A stretch of 64,000 nucleotides of DNA from Aquatica leii (GCA_035610365.1 CM069432.1:164670035-164734034); one strand, 5' to 3'; shown: positions 43,434-56,890, counted from the stretch's first letter. Notes: generated by a model not told the origin, from the letters alone. Made by a program: numbers and translations.

Positions 43434-45533
43434 ATGAATATAGATAGCAATTCCAGTGATGATTCTAGCTCTACTAAAAAAGCTGTAGTAGTACGGAGAA
43501 TATTTTTGGTTCATCTATATGTTGAAAGATATTTTTTCCGCAGATTATTTGTTGCTGCAAGAGAACTGCAAATTTTAGATGTTAAGTTTTTATATTTTTA
43601 CCGATTATCTAAAAAAAGTTATTTAAATCTAGTAAAATTGATTGCTCCTGTTCTATGCAAACAAAATACAAACATGGGGTGCCTGAATGCCGGGAAACGG
43701 ATATTACTTTTCCTCAGGTAAAAACGTATTGTGTTCATTTTTTAAAAATAAAAAAGCTAAACTGATTTAATTATAATTTATTGTAAGCTGTATTGTTTTT
43801 TATACCCGTCAGTCAAAGCTTTGCAAACTGCTCTATGATACATGTGCACTTTCTACTTCTGTAAATAATTATGTAGTTTAAGGTACGGCTAGCATTTGTT
43901 TTAAAGTTGTTATATATGCAAATAAAAATGCTACTTCTGACGGCAAAGAATGGAAACAACAGTTTCTAAGACCTTGTGCTTAAAGGTTCGCACTTGCACT
44001 GCGCCGTTGTTGCAAAGAAAGCCGGCTAACTTTCTGATCGGAAGCATGGTGAGTAGGTGCACCTGCTATCTACAAAATAAATTTTTGAGCGCCAACTGAA
44101 CTAGCCACCTAAACTAAAGATATAAAAAGAAACACCACAAACGACGGAAGTCTGTTCAGTAAAAAAACACAAAAGAAAAAAAACGTATTAAATAAAAGTT
44201 CGGTATATTTGGCTGACGGGGTGGACTTGCTATATTATAAAACATACAAAAAAATACTATATGCACGTGTTAAGTGCCTTAGACAATATCACATAATTCG
44301 TAGTTGGCAGTAATAAAAAAAAAACCCTATGATCGATATTTTCAGCGTGCTGCGACTTATTGATAAAATTGATTTAAACTTAAAGCGAAGAAAAAAAAAG
44401 AGAAACAAAAAAAACAGGGTACTTTTGGTTCCAATAACTCACTATACTTACTACAGGGTAAATTACATCAGATATTAAACCTACGTATCTCTAACACATA
44501 TTCAGGGAGGCGAACGACTTAACCTAACAAAAAATCTTACAGGTAAAATAAATTACCAAGTTAATTAAGTTACTCCCGGTCTAGGTATTACTTTTAGCTA
44601 CGCAGAAGGAACTTCCTATACTAGCTTAAAAATACAAGCATTCTTTGGTGAAGGTGTGCACACAAAAAAAAGGAAAAGATCAATACCTGGGGCATTGACA
44701 AGACACGTCCATCTGGGTACTCTTAGGTAACATCTTGGTTTGAATACAAATGATTATATCGCTTTTACAGAAACGGCCTAAACTAGAGTCTACAATTGGC
44801 CAAACTGTAACGGAGACTGCAAAAGTGATATGGGAATTGTTAAAAAAGACATACATGAAGGTGTTAAATAGAGAACAGTGAAAAGCAAGAGCAGAACGTT
44901 TTAATTCACTTTAGAATTTTCCAAACTGCATAAGCGCGATAGATAACAATGATGTCAAAATTAAGAAAATTGCAAATAATGTTTGAATTTTAAATACAAA
45001 TCATTCTGTTTTACGGTGTTAATGGCTTGCTGCGATGCAGACGGTTTATTCACAATGATATAAACAAGGTATGCTTGTAGAAACAGCGATGGTAGCATAT
45101 TCCGTGATCAGCAATGAAATATTGGATCTACCAAGCTGTCTTTAATGTCCCTAAACTTTCATCATTGAAAAACAATGAGAATATACAGCTATTTTTTTTA
45201 AATTTTGTTGGTTATAAAGCATTTTCGTTGTCAAAATACTTAATGAGACCGTACTCACAAAAATTTTTTGATAATGTAAAAAGAATATTCAACTACAGAT
45301 TGATTTGTGAAAGAAAAACAGTTGAATGTACTTTTGGAATGGCATGCAAAAATTATGTACGAAAACAAAAAGGCTACAATACATGCCTACCTATTTCACA
45401 AATTTGAAACTAATGATCACAATGCAGTTGGACCTCGAGCACAAAACATGACAATTAACGTAGTTCTACTGCAGCGGCAGTAAGAAATTATTTAGCTAAT
45501 TATTTTTTTACTCCCTTAGCATCTCTGCTTTAG
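43434..45533 (+). pseudogene. PIF/Harbinger transposase remnant
   Basis: ATG at 43434 starts MNIDSNSSDDSSSTKK. The frame then gives FYRLSKKSYLNLVKLIAPVL and QNTNMG, the N-terminal region of Harbinger nucleases, and ends at a 5' splice-like CTCAG/GTAAAA (43717). Homology resumes near 44771 (after TTTTACAG) with LESTIGQTVTETAKVIWELL and FNSL.NFPNCISAIDNNDVK (first catalytic Asp in AID). ACCDADGLFTMI and RNSDGSIFRD come next, then FVGYKAFSLSKYLMRPYSQK (45207-45266), where the second Asp of the usual VGDEAF is replaced by Tyr, KRIFNYRL and KTVECTFGM with the catalytic Glu, and finally AAAVRNYLANYFFTPLASLL, ending at a stop at 45531-45533. Stops and frameshifts occur throughout. 43718-44770 is too long and unlike the family, so it may be an intron with an insertion. 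Confidence 0.82.
43718..44770. other. non-homologous interval inside the Harbinger gene
   Basis: This 1.05-kb interval separates the two conserved halves. It is less AT-rich in 43960-44110 (with the hairpin AGAAAGCCGGCTAACTTTCT) and A-rich after 44150. No domain is recognisable. It could be a long intron or an inserted repeat; no terminal repeats were found. Confidence 0.4.
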
Positions 45534-46550
45534 CAATAAAAATGTGCTACTTATTAATTGTATTTGTGATTTCAAACTTTTTTTCATTTTATCTATGTAA
45601 AATTTAATAAAATATAATTACTTGTAATGTTTACTGCTGTACCAACCAAAATACAAGTTTTAGATTTCTACAGTACCGAAAACAAAATTAATTTTTTTAA
45701 AATTTTTAATATATATGTGTAATTACTATTTATTTGAGCATCGAAAATATATGGTTGCAAAACACGGTTCTAAAATGTAATTGACTTTAAAAATGCATTA
45801 ACGCTAATGCTATAAAACAGTCGCCCTACAAAATGTTTTAAATACTATAATACACAAAATTAGTAAATGTATAAATAATATCAGTATCGACATTAAAGAT
45901 ATAATACTAAAGTGGTTTAGATCAATTTACAATAAACAAATTGTCAGAAAAATATAACTACAGTCAAATTATTTGATTAACTTTATTTTAGTTTATATGT
46001 TAATGTTGATATTTTTAGTAGTAGTGTAGTAATTCTTTTTAAACATACATTAATTATATTTCTGTAGTTTTCTGAACTAAACTATACCGACAAAAAGACA
46101 AAGAAAAATCAAATGAAAATTTTGTTCTGTTGTGCAAACTTGCGAATATTATAAAACTGTCGTTTCTTTGAACAGTATCTATTTTAACTCAGAGTCTGAG
46201 TTATCAAATCATTATTTTTATCATTATAGATTGGACTGTGTGGTCAAAAAATCAAAACAATTAAAATAAAATTAACAGAGTTTTAGAATGATCAACAACA
46301 ACAAATAAATTAATTAATTAAAAATATTTTATAATTGTAGTTGACTTTTATTTTTTAAGTGACCAGCGTATAAAACATGGTATAATAATTTCCTTATCTA
46401 CTAGTTAAGGTGTTAAAGTATAACATATTTACATCTAATTTAAACTATTGATTATATAACTTATATAATATAAACAATAACAAAACAATAAGAAAACAAG
46501 AACAAAGAAACTTAAGTAATTATTTGCTTAAACTTTTAAAAATTAAATAT
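45534..46550. other. AT-rich stretch, nothing recognised
   Basis: No supported gene or repeat. Confidence 0.5.
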
Positions 46551-46574
46551 GGACGGAACGAAGATGATACAGCG

Positions 46575-46690
46575 GAAAAAAAAGATGCGTTTTAGAAAGA
46601 ACTAACAGTTGTGGTAGATGAACTCAGCGATAGGATCTTACTATTAGAAGACCTGAATTGCAGAGCTGTTCTATTATTTATTATATGTAA
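46575..46690 (+). pseudogene. LINE endonuclease fragment
   Basis: KELTVVVDELSDRILLLEDL followed by NCRAV matches the segment of APE-type LINE endonucleases that reads FYEELQEVIDxxPxxDxxIxxGDFNAxVG. The frame has one stop (before KEL), and GDFNA has become EDLNC. Only about 35 residues are recognisable. Confidence 0.45.
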
Positions 46691-47089
46691 ATTGTTAATG
46701 TGAATTACCGCCACCCTTAATTATTGTAAAAATAATTGTAGTTTTTAGTTTATTTTATGATTTAGTAGAAACATAGGATCAGGCATCAAGTTTCTTTAGA
46801 ATGCTATTTTTGGTTGTTAATGCCTGCATATAAGAGTGTTGATTTAAAAGTTTAAATCATCGCGAAACTGGCGCTGGATCTTAATGTTTATAATTTTACG
46901 GATTACTTTGACATATATCCGAGTTAAGAATATAAATTAGTTATAGTCTTTTGAACTGTTATTATTAATTTTGTTTATTCTTCTATACATACATTGTGCA
47001 AAACTGGGTACAACAAGATACCCTGATTTCAATATAATAAAAAACGTTCGTAGTCAACATATTTGTACAAGCAGAACACAATAGGAGGG

Positions 47090-47290
47090 GTAATTAATTG
47101 CCGTTATTGAAACTGCCTTGAAAAAGATAAGTGAAGATTACCTACGTGTTCTTGTAGCATCAATGCTTAGACGACTCCAAAAATGCATAGACTTTCAAAG
47201 AGGTCATACTCATTATAATCAATCGTCAAACAAAAACAGGAAACATGTTAATATACTAGCTAGCAAGAAGTTTCAGTGTCAATTTAGACA
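47090..47290 (+). pseudogene. mariner/Tc1 transposase C-terminal fragment
   Basis: ALKKISEDYLRVLVASMLRR then LQKCIDFQRGHTHY matches the C-terminal end of a class of insect mariner-like transposases (IxxALxxIxxExLxxxVxSMxRRLxxCIxxxGxHxxH). Upstream frames show no DDE, so this is an isolated tail. The 31.9-kb remnant lacks this part, but it is 14 kb away and need not be related. Confidence 0.5.
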
Positions 47291-50200
47291 GTAACGTTAT
47301 AGATTATCTTCTTGGACCTACTGTAAAATATAAACTGAGAATTAAAACATATTTAAAAATATTTTTTTTTATGTAAAAACTAAAACTAGTAAATAACTAT
47401 AAAGGTAAAATACTCCATTGTTCTCAATTGGCATTTTTGAAAAATACCATGTGAACGATTATTTATCCTATTACACAGTAAAAAATATATAGTTAAATTA
47501 ACTACAATTTTTAGTTCCAGCAGGTCCACTCCTATTTTTAGTAAATTTATCAATATCTATGGAACCAACTTCAACAACAGCATAACTGTCAAACTGTACT
47601 ACATTAATTGTAACAACAACAACATTTTGATACATGATTATCTAAAACTGCAATAATTGACATTATATGAGTTATTTCTACAACGTATTTTGTAAATTTA
47701 CTGCTTATTGACCTAGCATTATCCCATCAGTAAAAGTAACTAAAAAATACAGTTGCTATTTACTCTAACTAAGTAACTATTAAAATGTTGTTAAATAAAA
47801 GTGAAATTAACAAAATATTTTTTACTGTGTATAGTAAAACAGAATATGAGAGACAGGAAAAATACAAATTTTTTGTTTATCTTACTAGTAATGATGTTTT
47901 CTCTGCCCTTAAAAAAACGCAACGTGTGGAAATTCAATGACACATTTTATTTTATACACAATTTTGTATAAAAATAATGTGCAGCAAATTTTTTTTGACA
48001 TAAAATCATTCCATTGTTAACAAATCTTTATAAATGTGATAGCCATTCTTTAAAACTTTTCTTATAATTGCTTTTCTTTGACATTTCCACCAAACATAGA
48101 AATTAAAAAACTACTTAAAATGTAAATAAAACTCAAGTGCAATAGTTTATATTCACAATGTTATTAATAGGATATTACATAAGCGTATTATAAATTGTGT
48201 TCAAAAAATAACCTTTATAAAGTTTATAATATACCTACTGTTTCAAGAAGGAACTTTTGATTACATACGAAAACATTTTGTATAAATATAAAATCAAGTT
48301 TGTGTTCCAAATCATTAAAAAATAAAAATATATTAATTTTTTTGTTTTTGCGGATAAACAATTTGGCCCATTTTTATTATTTGTCTAATTTAAATTTCAT
48401 GAATAGCATCGCGAACGATCACAAATGATTTCTGATTGCATTCGCTAGCAAGTATGGTCTACACCGCTAACTATTTCAATCAAACTAACCAAGATGTTCC
48501 GTTTTTTTGTTTAGCTGAGTGTAAACAAAACTATTTTTTATACAAAAAAAATTAATATTAAACAAATACTAAAGCGTAAAAATTTTATTAGAAAAAAACA
48601 TTAGTAAATATAGTTATTTACAACATTCTGCAATATTCTCATAATAATTTTGTATTTTTTTAAATAACTTGTTAATTTTTTATATAATTATACTTTAATT
48701 TTTTTAGAATATGTAACCCTACATAAATGTTTTGTTATATTAACAACTACCTTGTTTCTGTCATAACAAATTGTTGTTTTATAAATAATTATAATAAGTA
48801 TAAATAAGTATGTGTAAGACGCAAACGTTTCAATTGTGAAATTTAGAAATAGTAAACAGTCTGTAAATGTTTGTTCTAGTTTAAGCTTGTATTGCATTTA
48901 AGTGAATTTGTTTTGTTGTAGGCTTGTTATAAAAAACATAAATCAACAATTAATTTAAAATTAGAATTTAATTATCAATTATTTAATACAATTATAAATA
49001 TAAATTTTTATATTAAGTACAAATCAAAATAGTAATCACGTGAAGTTACTATTTACACCATTTTAGCGTAATAAAGTACCGCACGTTAGACAGGACGCCA
49101 TTCTTGAAGTCAAAACAAACATTTAGTTTAATATTAAACATATTGTTTTAATTTAATGTAAGTAAATTTTCTGTTTTATTTGAATTAAATTTAACAGCTA
49201 ACCAATTCTGCAATAACCTACAAATATTATTTTCAGTGACAAAAAAAGAAATATTCTGGGTACTAGTAATTTTAACTGTAAAACAAAATTAAAAATGTTT
49301 TATGTTTACATTTTTTAGAAATTAAATTTAAACTTTATAGATTACTTTTGTAATTAGCATCGGTGATATTTTGCGGTAAAATCCTACACGCTATTCATTC
49401 CTTTGTCTTTTGACCCTATTAATTTTCCAATCCCCTGTAAATTTGCAAATACCTAAACTACGTTACAATACATTGGGGAACAGATATTGTGCTAAAGAAA
49501 AGCATTTTTACTAGTTTAACACACACAACTTTAATTACTTTGTGTAATACTAAACGTCTAAATGTTTACTTTGTTAGTAAAATTTGGGTAAAAAGCTTTA
49601 TTAAAAGGGTATTAGATTTACAAGCTAAATCGATAAATCTTTAAAAAAAGTTGGTTGTTTATTTAACGTTAAATTTGCAAATTTTGTTTAAATTGCTACT
49701 ACACTACAGAAGATCAAATTATATCTATGCATTGAAAATATACAAACAAAACAGAATTTTTTAGACTTAAATTGTTTCTTTTTAAATTAACGATAAAAAT
49801 GGAACACTCAATTTGTGAATTATAAAACTCTATTATACTAAAATATATAAATTATGTGCTTTTTTAGCAAAACTATATTTGATTTAAACTTTAATTAAAT
49901 ATAATACATATCTTACAGTTTTTCTTTGTTTGTCTAAAATAAATAGTTTATTTTATAACAATAACAATGTTTGAAAAAAAATAGTTCACCAAACATTTAT
50001 TTAATAAATTGTAGACTGTATAAAATTAAACTTTATTTCCATAGTTATGACAATTTTATTTTATGGAACGAACCATTCAAATTGCTATTACTGTCTGTTT
50101 CCCATCAAAACCAAAACTTCTACATTTAATTATATTAATTATAATAAAATATTAATTATAATTATAAAAAAATTGTTAAAAGAGTAATCACACAATTCAC

Positions 50201-51235
50201 GATTATTAAAAATTAAACATTTGTAGACCATACCATATGTTTCAAAGTAAATGTATTTACTATAATTTTAAATTTTAAAAAAATTAAAGGCAAAAACTAT
50301 TTTTATTTTGTGTTAAAATACAGTTGTGTGGCGTGTGTTATGCGTTTGCAAACTATATTGAAAAACCGCACTTCAAATCTGAGTAACATATAAAATTTAT
50401 AAAATTTTGTAACAGGCCTGGCAAACTTTCAAGTGTTCACTTATGTTAAAACATTTTTTACGTTTTCTGGCCGTTTAGATTCGATTTCGAACTGTAGTTT
50501 TCATGCAGTTGTATAAACACAATGCAATGGTAGTGACATGTTTAATGTTTACATTAATGTTAACAGTGTGTGTTTTTAATACTTAATATGGTTTTAGACT
50601 TATTTTACAAACAAATTATTTGTTTTTTTTTTAAATTAGAAAAATGTATGTTGCAAAAAACCAACAAACAGAATTACTTTTTTACTATGTCTATTTATAT
50701 AATTCTAAATTAAAAAAAAAATGTTGTTTTATATTAAATGCTGACTTTTAATTTACAAATTAAAAATGCGCAACTCATTTTTTTAAACATGAAATATTTT
50801 TAAAAATTTAAAAAAGCATCGACTGTGAATAAATCAGAACAATATACTAAGCATAACTGCATAACTAGTGTAACCAATGTTTTTGTTGACAAAATCACAA
50901 AGAAACAAATCTATAAACTGTAAACTTTGAAAAAAATACATTATTAAACCTAAAACCCTAAACAATATACAATTTTTAGTAACAATATTACGTTTTACAG
51001 AAACAGTTTTAGATAGTTTAAAATTAAAAAAACTTTTTTTGCTTATTTTAAATGTATTCAAGTTTTATTTTTTATCGAATAAATGAATAAGCTATTTGCT
51101 TGGCAATTTTTAACAACACAAATTAATCCTTAAATTAAAATTAATTGAACAGGTTCGTGCATATTTAAACAATATTATTGGTTACTTTCGTATTCTTTTT
51201 TTTCCAAATTTGTGTTATTTTTCGACAAACCAGTA
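47291..51235. other. AT-rich stretch, nothing recognised
   Basis: About 4 kb with only short composition-driven frames; no domain, array or RNA gene seen. Confidence 0.5.
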
Positions 51236-52035
51236 TTCGCTACACAGCCTTTTCTTTCAACTTTTGTAGATAATGAGATCATTGCGTTCTATTAGCAATT
51301 ATTTGGTTTTTACATTTTTTTTTAAATTTAAAGCCAATTCTTATAAAATGTCTTCGAATAGTTTCTTTTTGGCCAATATAATTAATCTTGTCTTGCATCT
51401 TACTCACTAAAATTTTTAACGTCGGCACTTGCTTGTCAATCGTGTAAACCTCTTGCAGTGTTCTTTTTAAAATTCCTAAATCACACTCACCTGTTACTAT
51501 TTTGTTAAATCCTCCACTTTTCCTTTTTTTCAAGCATGATTCTAATAGATCACCGTCAACCACAGCAGCTTCTTTTTTAATTCTCAAAATAAGACCCACT
51601 GACTTTCCAATAACCACTGCAGATTCGGTTGTTTTGTCCAAAGGAAATGTTTATTCACCAGCAGCTATTTGACCATTGAAGAACCGAATAACATTTTTGA
51701 TAATATTTCAAGCCTTAGAACGTATAGTTTTTTTTTGTAGTTTTACCCATAATAAGGATATCCTTAAAACATAAACTTTACATAACAATTACGTTTTATT
51801 AAAACATTTGTAAATACATCCCTGTATTTCACAAATAAAACAACAAAGTAGTTTTCAATAAAACTGATTTTAATAAACAAGAATAACACTGCAACACAAT
51901 AAAACGAATTGGTAATTATTAAAACGCACGCGGAAAATGCCAGCGGTAAACTATCATTATTTGCAAATAATTTGTTTGTAACTGTAAATGTACCAACTTA
52001 GAATTCTCAAATATGATTGCACAAATTAATTGTTT
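51236..52035 (-). pseudogene. HTH transposase N-terminus, copy 3
   Basis: Reading leftwards from an ATG at 51748-51750: MGKTTKK, then a frameshift, TIRSKA, a stop, NIIKNVIRFFNGQIAAGE, a stop, and from 51641 an open frame TTESAVVIGKSVGLILR, LKKRKSGGFNKIV, CDLGILKRTLQEVYTIDKQV, ETIRRHFIRIGFKF to 51279; LIERNDLIIYK-like residues follow near 51270-51245. It is homologous over about 800 bp, including the untranslated leader (52035-51750), to 29125-29900 on the plus strand. The 5' splice site seen in copy 2 is changed (CAGGGATG). As in the other copies, no catalytic DDE part follows. Confidence 0.78.
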
Positions 52036-52412
52036 CTTATTTGAAATTAATTCTTTTAGTTAACATATTTTTCAACTATCTTGTTTGTATAATGAAGCTG
52101 TAGGTTGTTAATTGCATAACAAAAACGTGTTAAACTCTGTACTGGATTTGGTTACGATAATTTTCTTGTAATTGAAGTGCTGGGGGCTACCTCAGTATAG
52201 TTCGGCAAAAGGATCGTTAGTGTCGGTGCACTAGTCCGACAGTAAGTAAACCCTAAAACAAGTAACTATCATCAAGTACAGATCTTGTATAAATACATAT
52301 GTCAGTTACTGAAACAGGCAACACTCCATACACATAATTACGTTCAATGCTAACCTGCGCCACATATGTGATTGTTTCTAATAATATTTAATTAGTACTG
52401 GATCAATTACTT
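52036..52412. other. stretch without recognised feature
   Basis: Somewhat less AT-rich near 52180-52240 (GTGCTGGGGGCTACC); nothing identified. Confidence 0.35.
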
Positions 52413-53561
52413 TGTTTACTATGCAGTCGCCAAACAAGTCGACAACTGATAGTTATCATACTGAATCGCAAAAAAGAAAAAAAATATGAGCACAAGAACT
52501 TAACCCAACCGACAATCCTTCGTCATTAGTATCATTGTTTATTACTTCTTTTAGGTTTAACAACGAAAGTATGCGTGGTAAGTAAGCTTATGTACAACGA
52601 TTATAATAATTGTCTAACTTTGGCTTTAACTACATTCAAATAATCAAAGAAACTTGATGGATGTTACGTCAACGTAAAAATTATTCAAAGTTTGCGACTG
52701 AAAATAAAATTAAATCACTATAATCTACGTTGTAATTACCTAAAATAAGTGAATACAATTAAGATTGAAGGTTAATGTACAACTTGAAAAGGGAAAAAAA
52801 AAGAAAATTTATTTAGATATTTCACTTCTAATCGTATTTTCCCAGTTGTTATCTACTATCATTCCTAGTTTTTTTACTTCCTGTTGTTAACCATTTTGGG
52901 ATTCGAATATAAAGAATTTTACTAAGCGCATGGTCGTGTCGATTCACGACCTCGATATTGTATCACTTTAAATTTAAAGGATCTTTGTGACTTGGTGCCT
53001 TACTAATTAAAAGTTGTTCATTATTTTGTGTGATGTGGATGTATGAGTGAAGATTTTCTTGCTTCTGCAGATTTGAGGGCCTGCGTCTTAGAACCACATG
53101 CTAGCTCGCATACCACCGAAGAAGTTTGTACCATCTTTTTATATATATAAAGTCGCTAAGACTTGTTATTATTTCAGCTTGTTCCGTACCATTAGCCTAC
53201 GATTATTATTATTACATTACGATTATTACCAGTATCTTATCAGTCATACGAGTGTACGTTTTGGAAATCTCGTCAAGAGAATACCTGTGTTGTCCAAAGA
53301 AATAGTGGCCAATGCATGTAATCGTGGCCCCGTTCGTGTATGGGTGTGTGTGTTAGTCCTAAGATCATCAATTGTTCATGTCACTTATAACATTAGACTG
53401 ATCATTATTATTATCTACTGTCGTGGAAGCCTCCCGTTACCACACGAGAATCGATAGCTGTTATCGGAGAGGTATCATTATAGCGATCAGGTCAGACGTC
53501 ATTGTTATGTTGTCCAGTGTCCGTTTGTACAATAAACATTATATTTTGCATTCTGTAAACA
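52413..53561 (+). repeat. possible degenerate LTR
   Basis: Begins TGTTTAC and ends GTAAACA, a 7-bp inverted terminus. Inside are TATATATAA (53140-53148), a TTTCAGCTT initiator-like word near 53173 and AATAAA at 53531, the order promoter then poly(A) signal expected of an LTR, with higher GC than the surroundings. There is no target duplication and no second copy, so the boundaries and the call are weak. A 119-codon frame at 53098-53457 shows no domain. Confidence 0.3.
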
Positions 53562-55695
53562 CAGTCTCCTGTTGTGGAGGTCTGAATTAGTAAGGTAGAA
53601 GAATTGAAGGTTACCGTGGTTAAATTATACCTGTACATATTTAAATATTAGCCCTTCAGGTTCTCAACCGTTTGTTTGCACATTAATTTAATTAGATCAA
53701 TTCATTTACGTTAATAAAATATACTATTTAGCATAAATATAGTATTATTGCCATTAATAATCACATGTAGATTTATTAATTCATTCACTTAAATATAGGT
53801 TATGCTGCCCTGTACGGGTAAACTACTATCGCAAACCAGACCTACCGTGTAAAGTGAAAACAAGAATTACCACAGAAAATTACTAGTTATATCAGGTACT
53901 ATACCGAGTACCACACTGGGTAGACCTAAAAGAAGCGCTTAATTTAGACCCTTTCTCTTGCAGTCATAACACTTTCTTTTGGTCAATTTTATTACCGTTT
54001 CTTTGTGTATAGCAGACCATAATTGAAGGTAATGTTGTTAAATCAAATTTAATCATTTATCCAGTTTGTATAATTACCGTCATTACCGACCTTATCGTTA
54101 TCATCATCCTTATCACCCTCATCTATATTTACTTATTGATGCATACGTCAAATTATTTATGTAGTTATATGCACGTTGGTTGTTATTATTATATTTGGAG
54201 GTTAACAATATATATAATTTTATCTTGTTAAGATTGTCTAGTGGGCTTGTTTTGGGTATCCAACTAGGTCTTGGTTGCCGTTAGTGTTTACCGATTCTCA
54301 ATCTTGCTGTTGCTTCTGGAGCGAGAGCAACCATAGCTCTTGAAAATTTGCTACTATTTAAACATTAATTATCGTTCTTGGCGCCCTTATAGTCACCTTT
54401 TGTTTTGGCATTGATGGTTGATGGATTTCTTGACCCACGACCACGAACTAGTCCGGGAGTAGCACAATTGATCTTTAATAAATATTGGGAACTTACGGTA
54501 GAGCATTTGAGGTTTACCGGGAGGTAATAAAGAATGCAGGATGGAATTGTAATTACATATAATCCGCTACTAAAGTAAAAGATATAGGACGACGTCATTT
54601 TAGAATTGCTTTCATACTTTGAAACGTTGCGGAATTAACCAAAATGCTTAATTTGACTAATATTTTAAATGAGTCTTCGTCAGTACATCTGCTAAAAACG
54701 TAATAGAAATAATTAACAAAAAAAATGCAACAGAAAGAAACACTATTTACATGTAGCGGACTAGCCCTGACACAACGACGTTTGTAGCGTTTTCGAATAG
54801 GTAAAATAATAAAAAATAAACGTTTTTTTTCTGATTTGTATTTCTCCCTACCCGTAAAAGTCGTAACGATACGCTTTTAAAAAAATCAGTATCGGTGCAC
54901 AACACAGTGCAGTCATAGATTTTAATTTAAAATAATATTTTTGACAAATACAAAAATAACGACATGTTACAATTTTTTAACTAGTACTAAGAGAAAATGA
55001 TGCTTGAAGTTATTATTTTAAGTCAAATGAGTAAATCTAAAGTGGCACTACCCAAACTTCTCTAAACCAAAATGGCAAACATGCGCTAATTTGGTAAATC
55101 AATGACCGCTGTTTCTTGAAATAGTGAGAGCATTTTTTTAACAATTTTTTTTATTTAACGAAGTACCATAAATGCTTCTTATTATTTTGATTTGCTTAAC
55201 TACAAAATAAAGTCTGCATTTTGTTAAAAAAAAAAGAAACCGTTATAAAGTGAAAGAAGTTATTCAACATTTATTATATAATTCTGATTTATCACAATCT
55301 AACTTTTATATTTTTTTTATCCTTGAAAAAATTCAAAACTACAAAACTGCAAATGCGTAAATAATACATTTAGAATACCTAAAGACCAAATAAAATTAAG
55401 AATACATATTAAAATTATTGTTATGATTTTATCATTGATTACTGTATAACATGGCTTTGGTGTAACATGTTTTTTTAATTTTTCTTTAAAACTGTATGTA
55501 TATACAATTCATTTGAACGGTCATTATTAATTAATCCGTCCACCTACATTTTTTTACAATAATCTTATAATTTGTTTTAAAACAACGTATAACTTTTTGT
55601 TCATTAGTTCGTCTAAACAAAATTGCAGGTGTACTTTTTTGTAGAATAAAAAAGGCGTTTCACTAAATTGTGGAAATGGGTACTTTGTTTTTGTT
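53562..55695. other. stretch without recognised feature
   Basis: No supported gene. A 77-codon minus frame (54365-54598) with LVRGRGSRNPSTINAK is unassigned. Confidence 0.4.
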
Positions 55696-55701
55696 TTATG
55701 A

Positions 55702-56270
55702 CTACTCCAAAACTTGAAGCAAATAATTTTTTCTTAGTTCTCGCCATTTTATATTGTCATGTTGAATTCGAGTTTTCTCCTCAATTTTGTTAATTTTCTC
55801 TGGTGACGATATATTGTCGGCAAGTATATTTATAAAATCATTAGACCGACTTTTTAATTCTGTTTCAGTTATGTCGAGTCTTATAAAATTTGGGCCATAA
55901 TGAATATCTAGTCCTGCACTATTAGTTTTTTCTTGTTTGATCTCTTTTCAAACTGTTTACTAAAAAATACCTTTAGTATTTGTTTTTCTTAAGCAAACTT
56001 ATTAAAGTTTACTAAGGCAAGGTCTTTTCTAAGCATGGATTTTCAATAGCATTTTTGTGTTTGTTTTTTTCCATTTCATGATACAAGTGGTTTTCCCATT
56101 TCTAAAAAAAAATAAGTTTTATTATCAAAATATTGTATTTATAACTTTGAATAACTTTTTTACGCATTCCGTCATTTTCGCAAATTTTTTTGGAGCCATA
56201 AAAGATACATCTAACAAATCAAATAATTCTTCAGATTAGTTATGTCCAATTCTTATTGACAAACTACCTT
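55702..56270 (-). pseudogene. second YqaJ/Mutator-family remnant, partial exons
   Basis: Three pieces in order on the minus strand. 56270-56125: LSIRIGHN, stop, SEELFDLLDVSFMAPKKFAK and MTECVKK, like the region of this family that reads IPxMSxxTFxK. 56101-56012, after a TTTTTTTTTAG splice-like site: KWENHLYHEMEKNKHKN, like the helix before the transposase core. About 55950-55702: NSAGLDIHYGPNFIRLDI, then EKINKIEEKTRIQHDNIKW and RELRKNYLLQ, the linker and first motif of the YqaJ nuclease (IExxTxxQxxxxxWxxxRxxxLTAS). The DDE region between the second and third pieces and the nuclease active site are missing. It differs clearly from the 7.4-kb copy, so it is another family member rather than a recent duplicate. 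Confidence 0.55.
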
Positions 56271-56890
56271 ATACTACTGACTGGTTAATACAATATTTTT
56301 CAGCTATTAAAGTGTTTGTAGTAATTACTTTTGAATTATTGGCCTAAATTCACAATACGTCGTTCGTCTGGAGATGGTAAATCGACTTATATTGTTCATC
56401 AACTTCTCGATATGATACGGGCAAAATTTCTGTCCTGTAAATATAAAATGTACGTAAAAGTATATAATGTATATAATAATGACTAAAATCGTACTTGTCT
56501 TTTAATTTTTTTTAAATATTAGAGCCCGTAACACTACTTGCCGTAATTGTTTTAGCAAATGACCCCAATCTAAAATAGAGAAAACTAATTATATACATTT
56601 CATTATTTGCAAACTATAATGAACATGTTTGTCCGGAATGTTTATATCATTTTTACAAATAGTGATAAGCAATGTTACAACTAAGAAAGTAGTAATCTGG
56701 AGAGTAAATTTATTTCTTTATTATGAAGCATCCCACACAGCCAAAAGTAACCAAAAGTCGTAATAAAGGTAACCGCTTTGGATTGGCAAATGTGATCATA
56801 GAGTACCCAAAAGTACACCCAATGGTGAACTATGTCCCACTTAATCCCTCCATAGGATACTCTTATACTGACCTTGCGTGTATGCAACGG
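56271..56890. other. stretch before the 97-bp array
   Basis: Contains CCCACACAGCCAAAAGTAACC (56732-56752) and other AAAGTAACC-type words like those in the arrays that follow, suggesting that the repeated element starts here. No gene. Confidence 0.4.

Noticed and set aside
54365..54598. 77-codon minus-strand frame with GLVRGRGSRN
   Set aside because: No domain match that I can name and no splice or promoter support.
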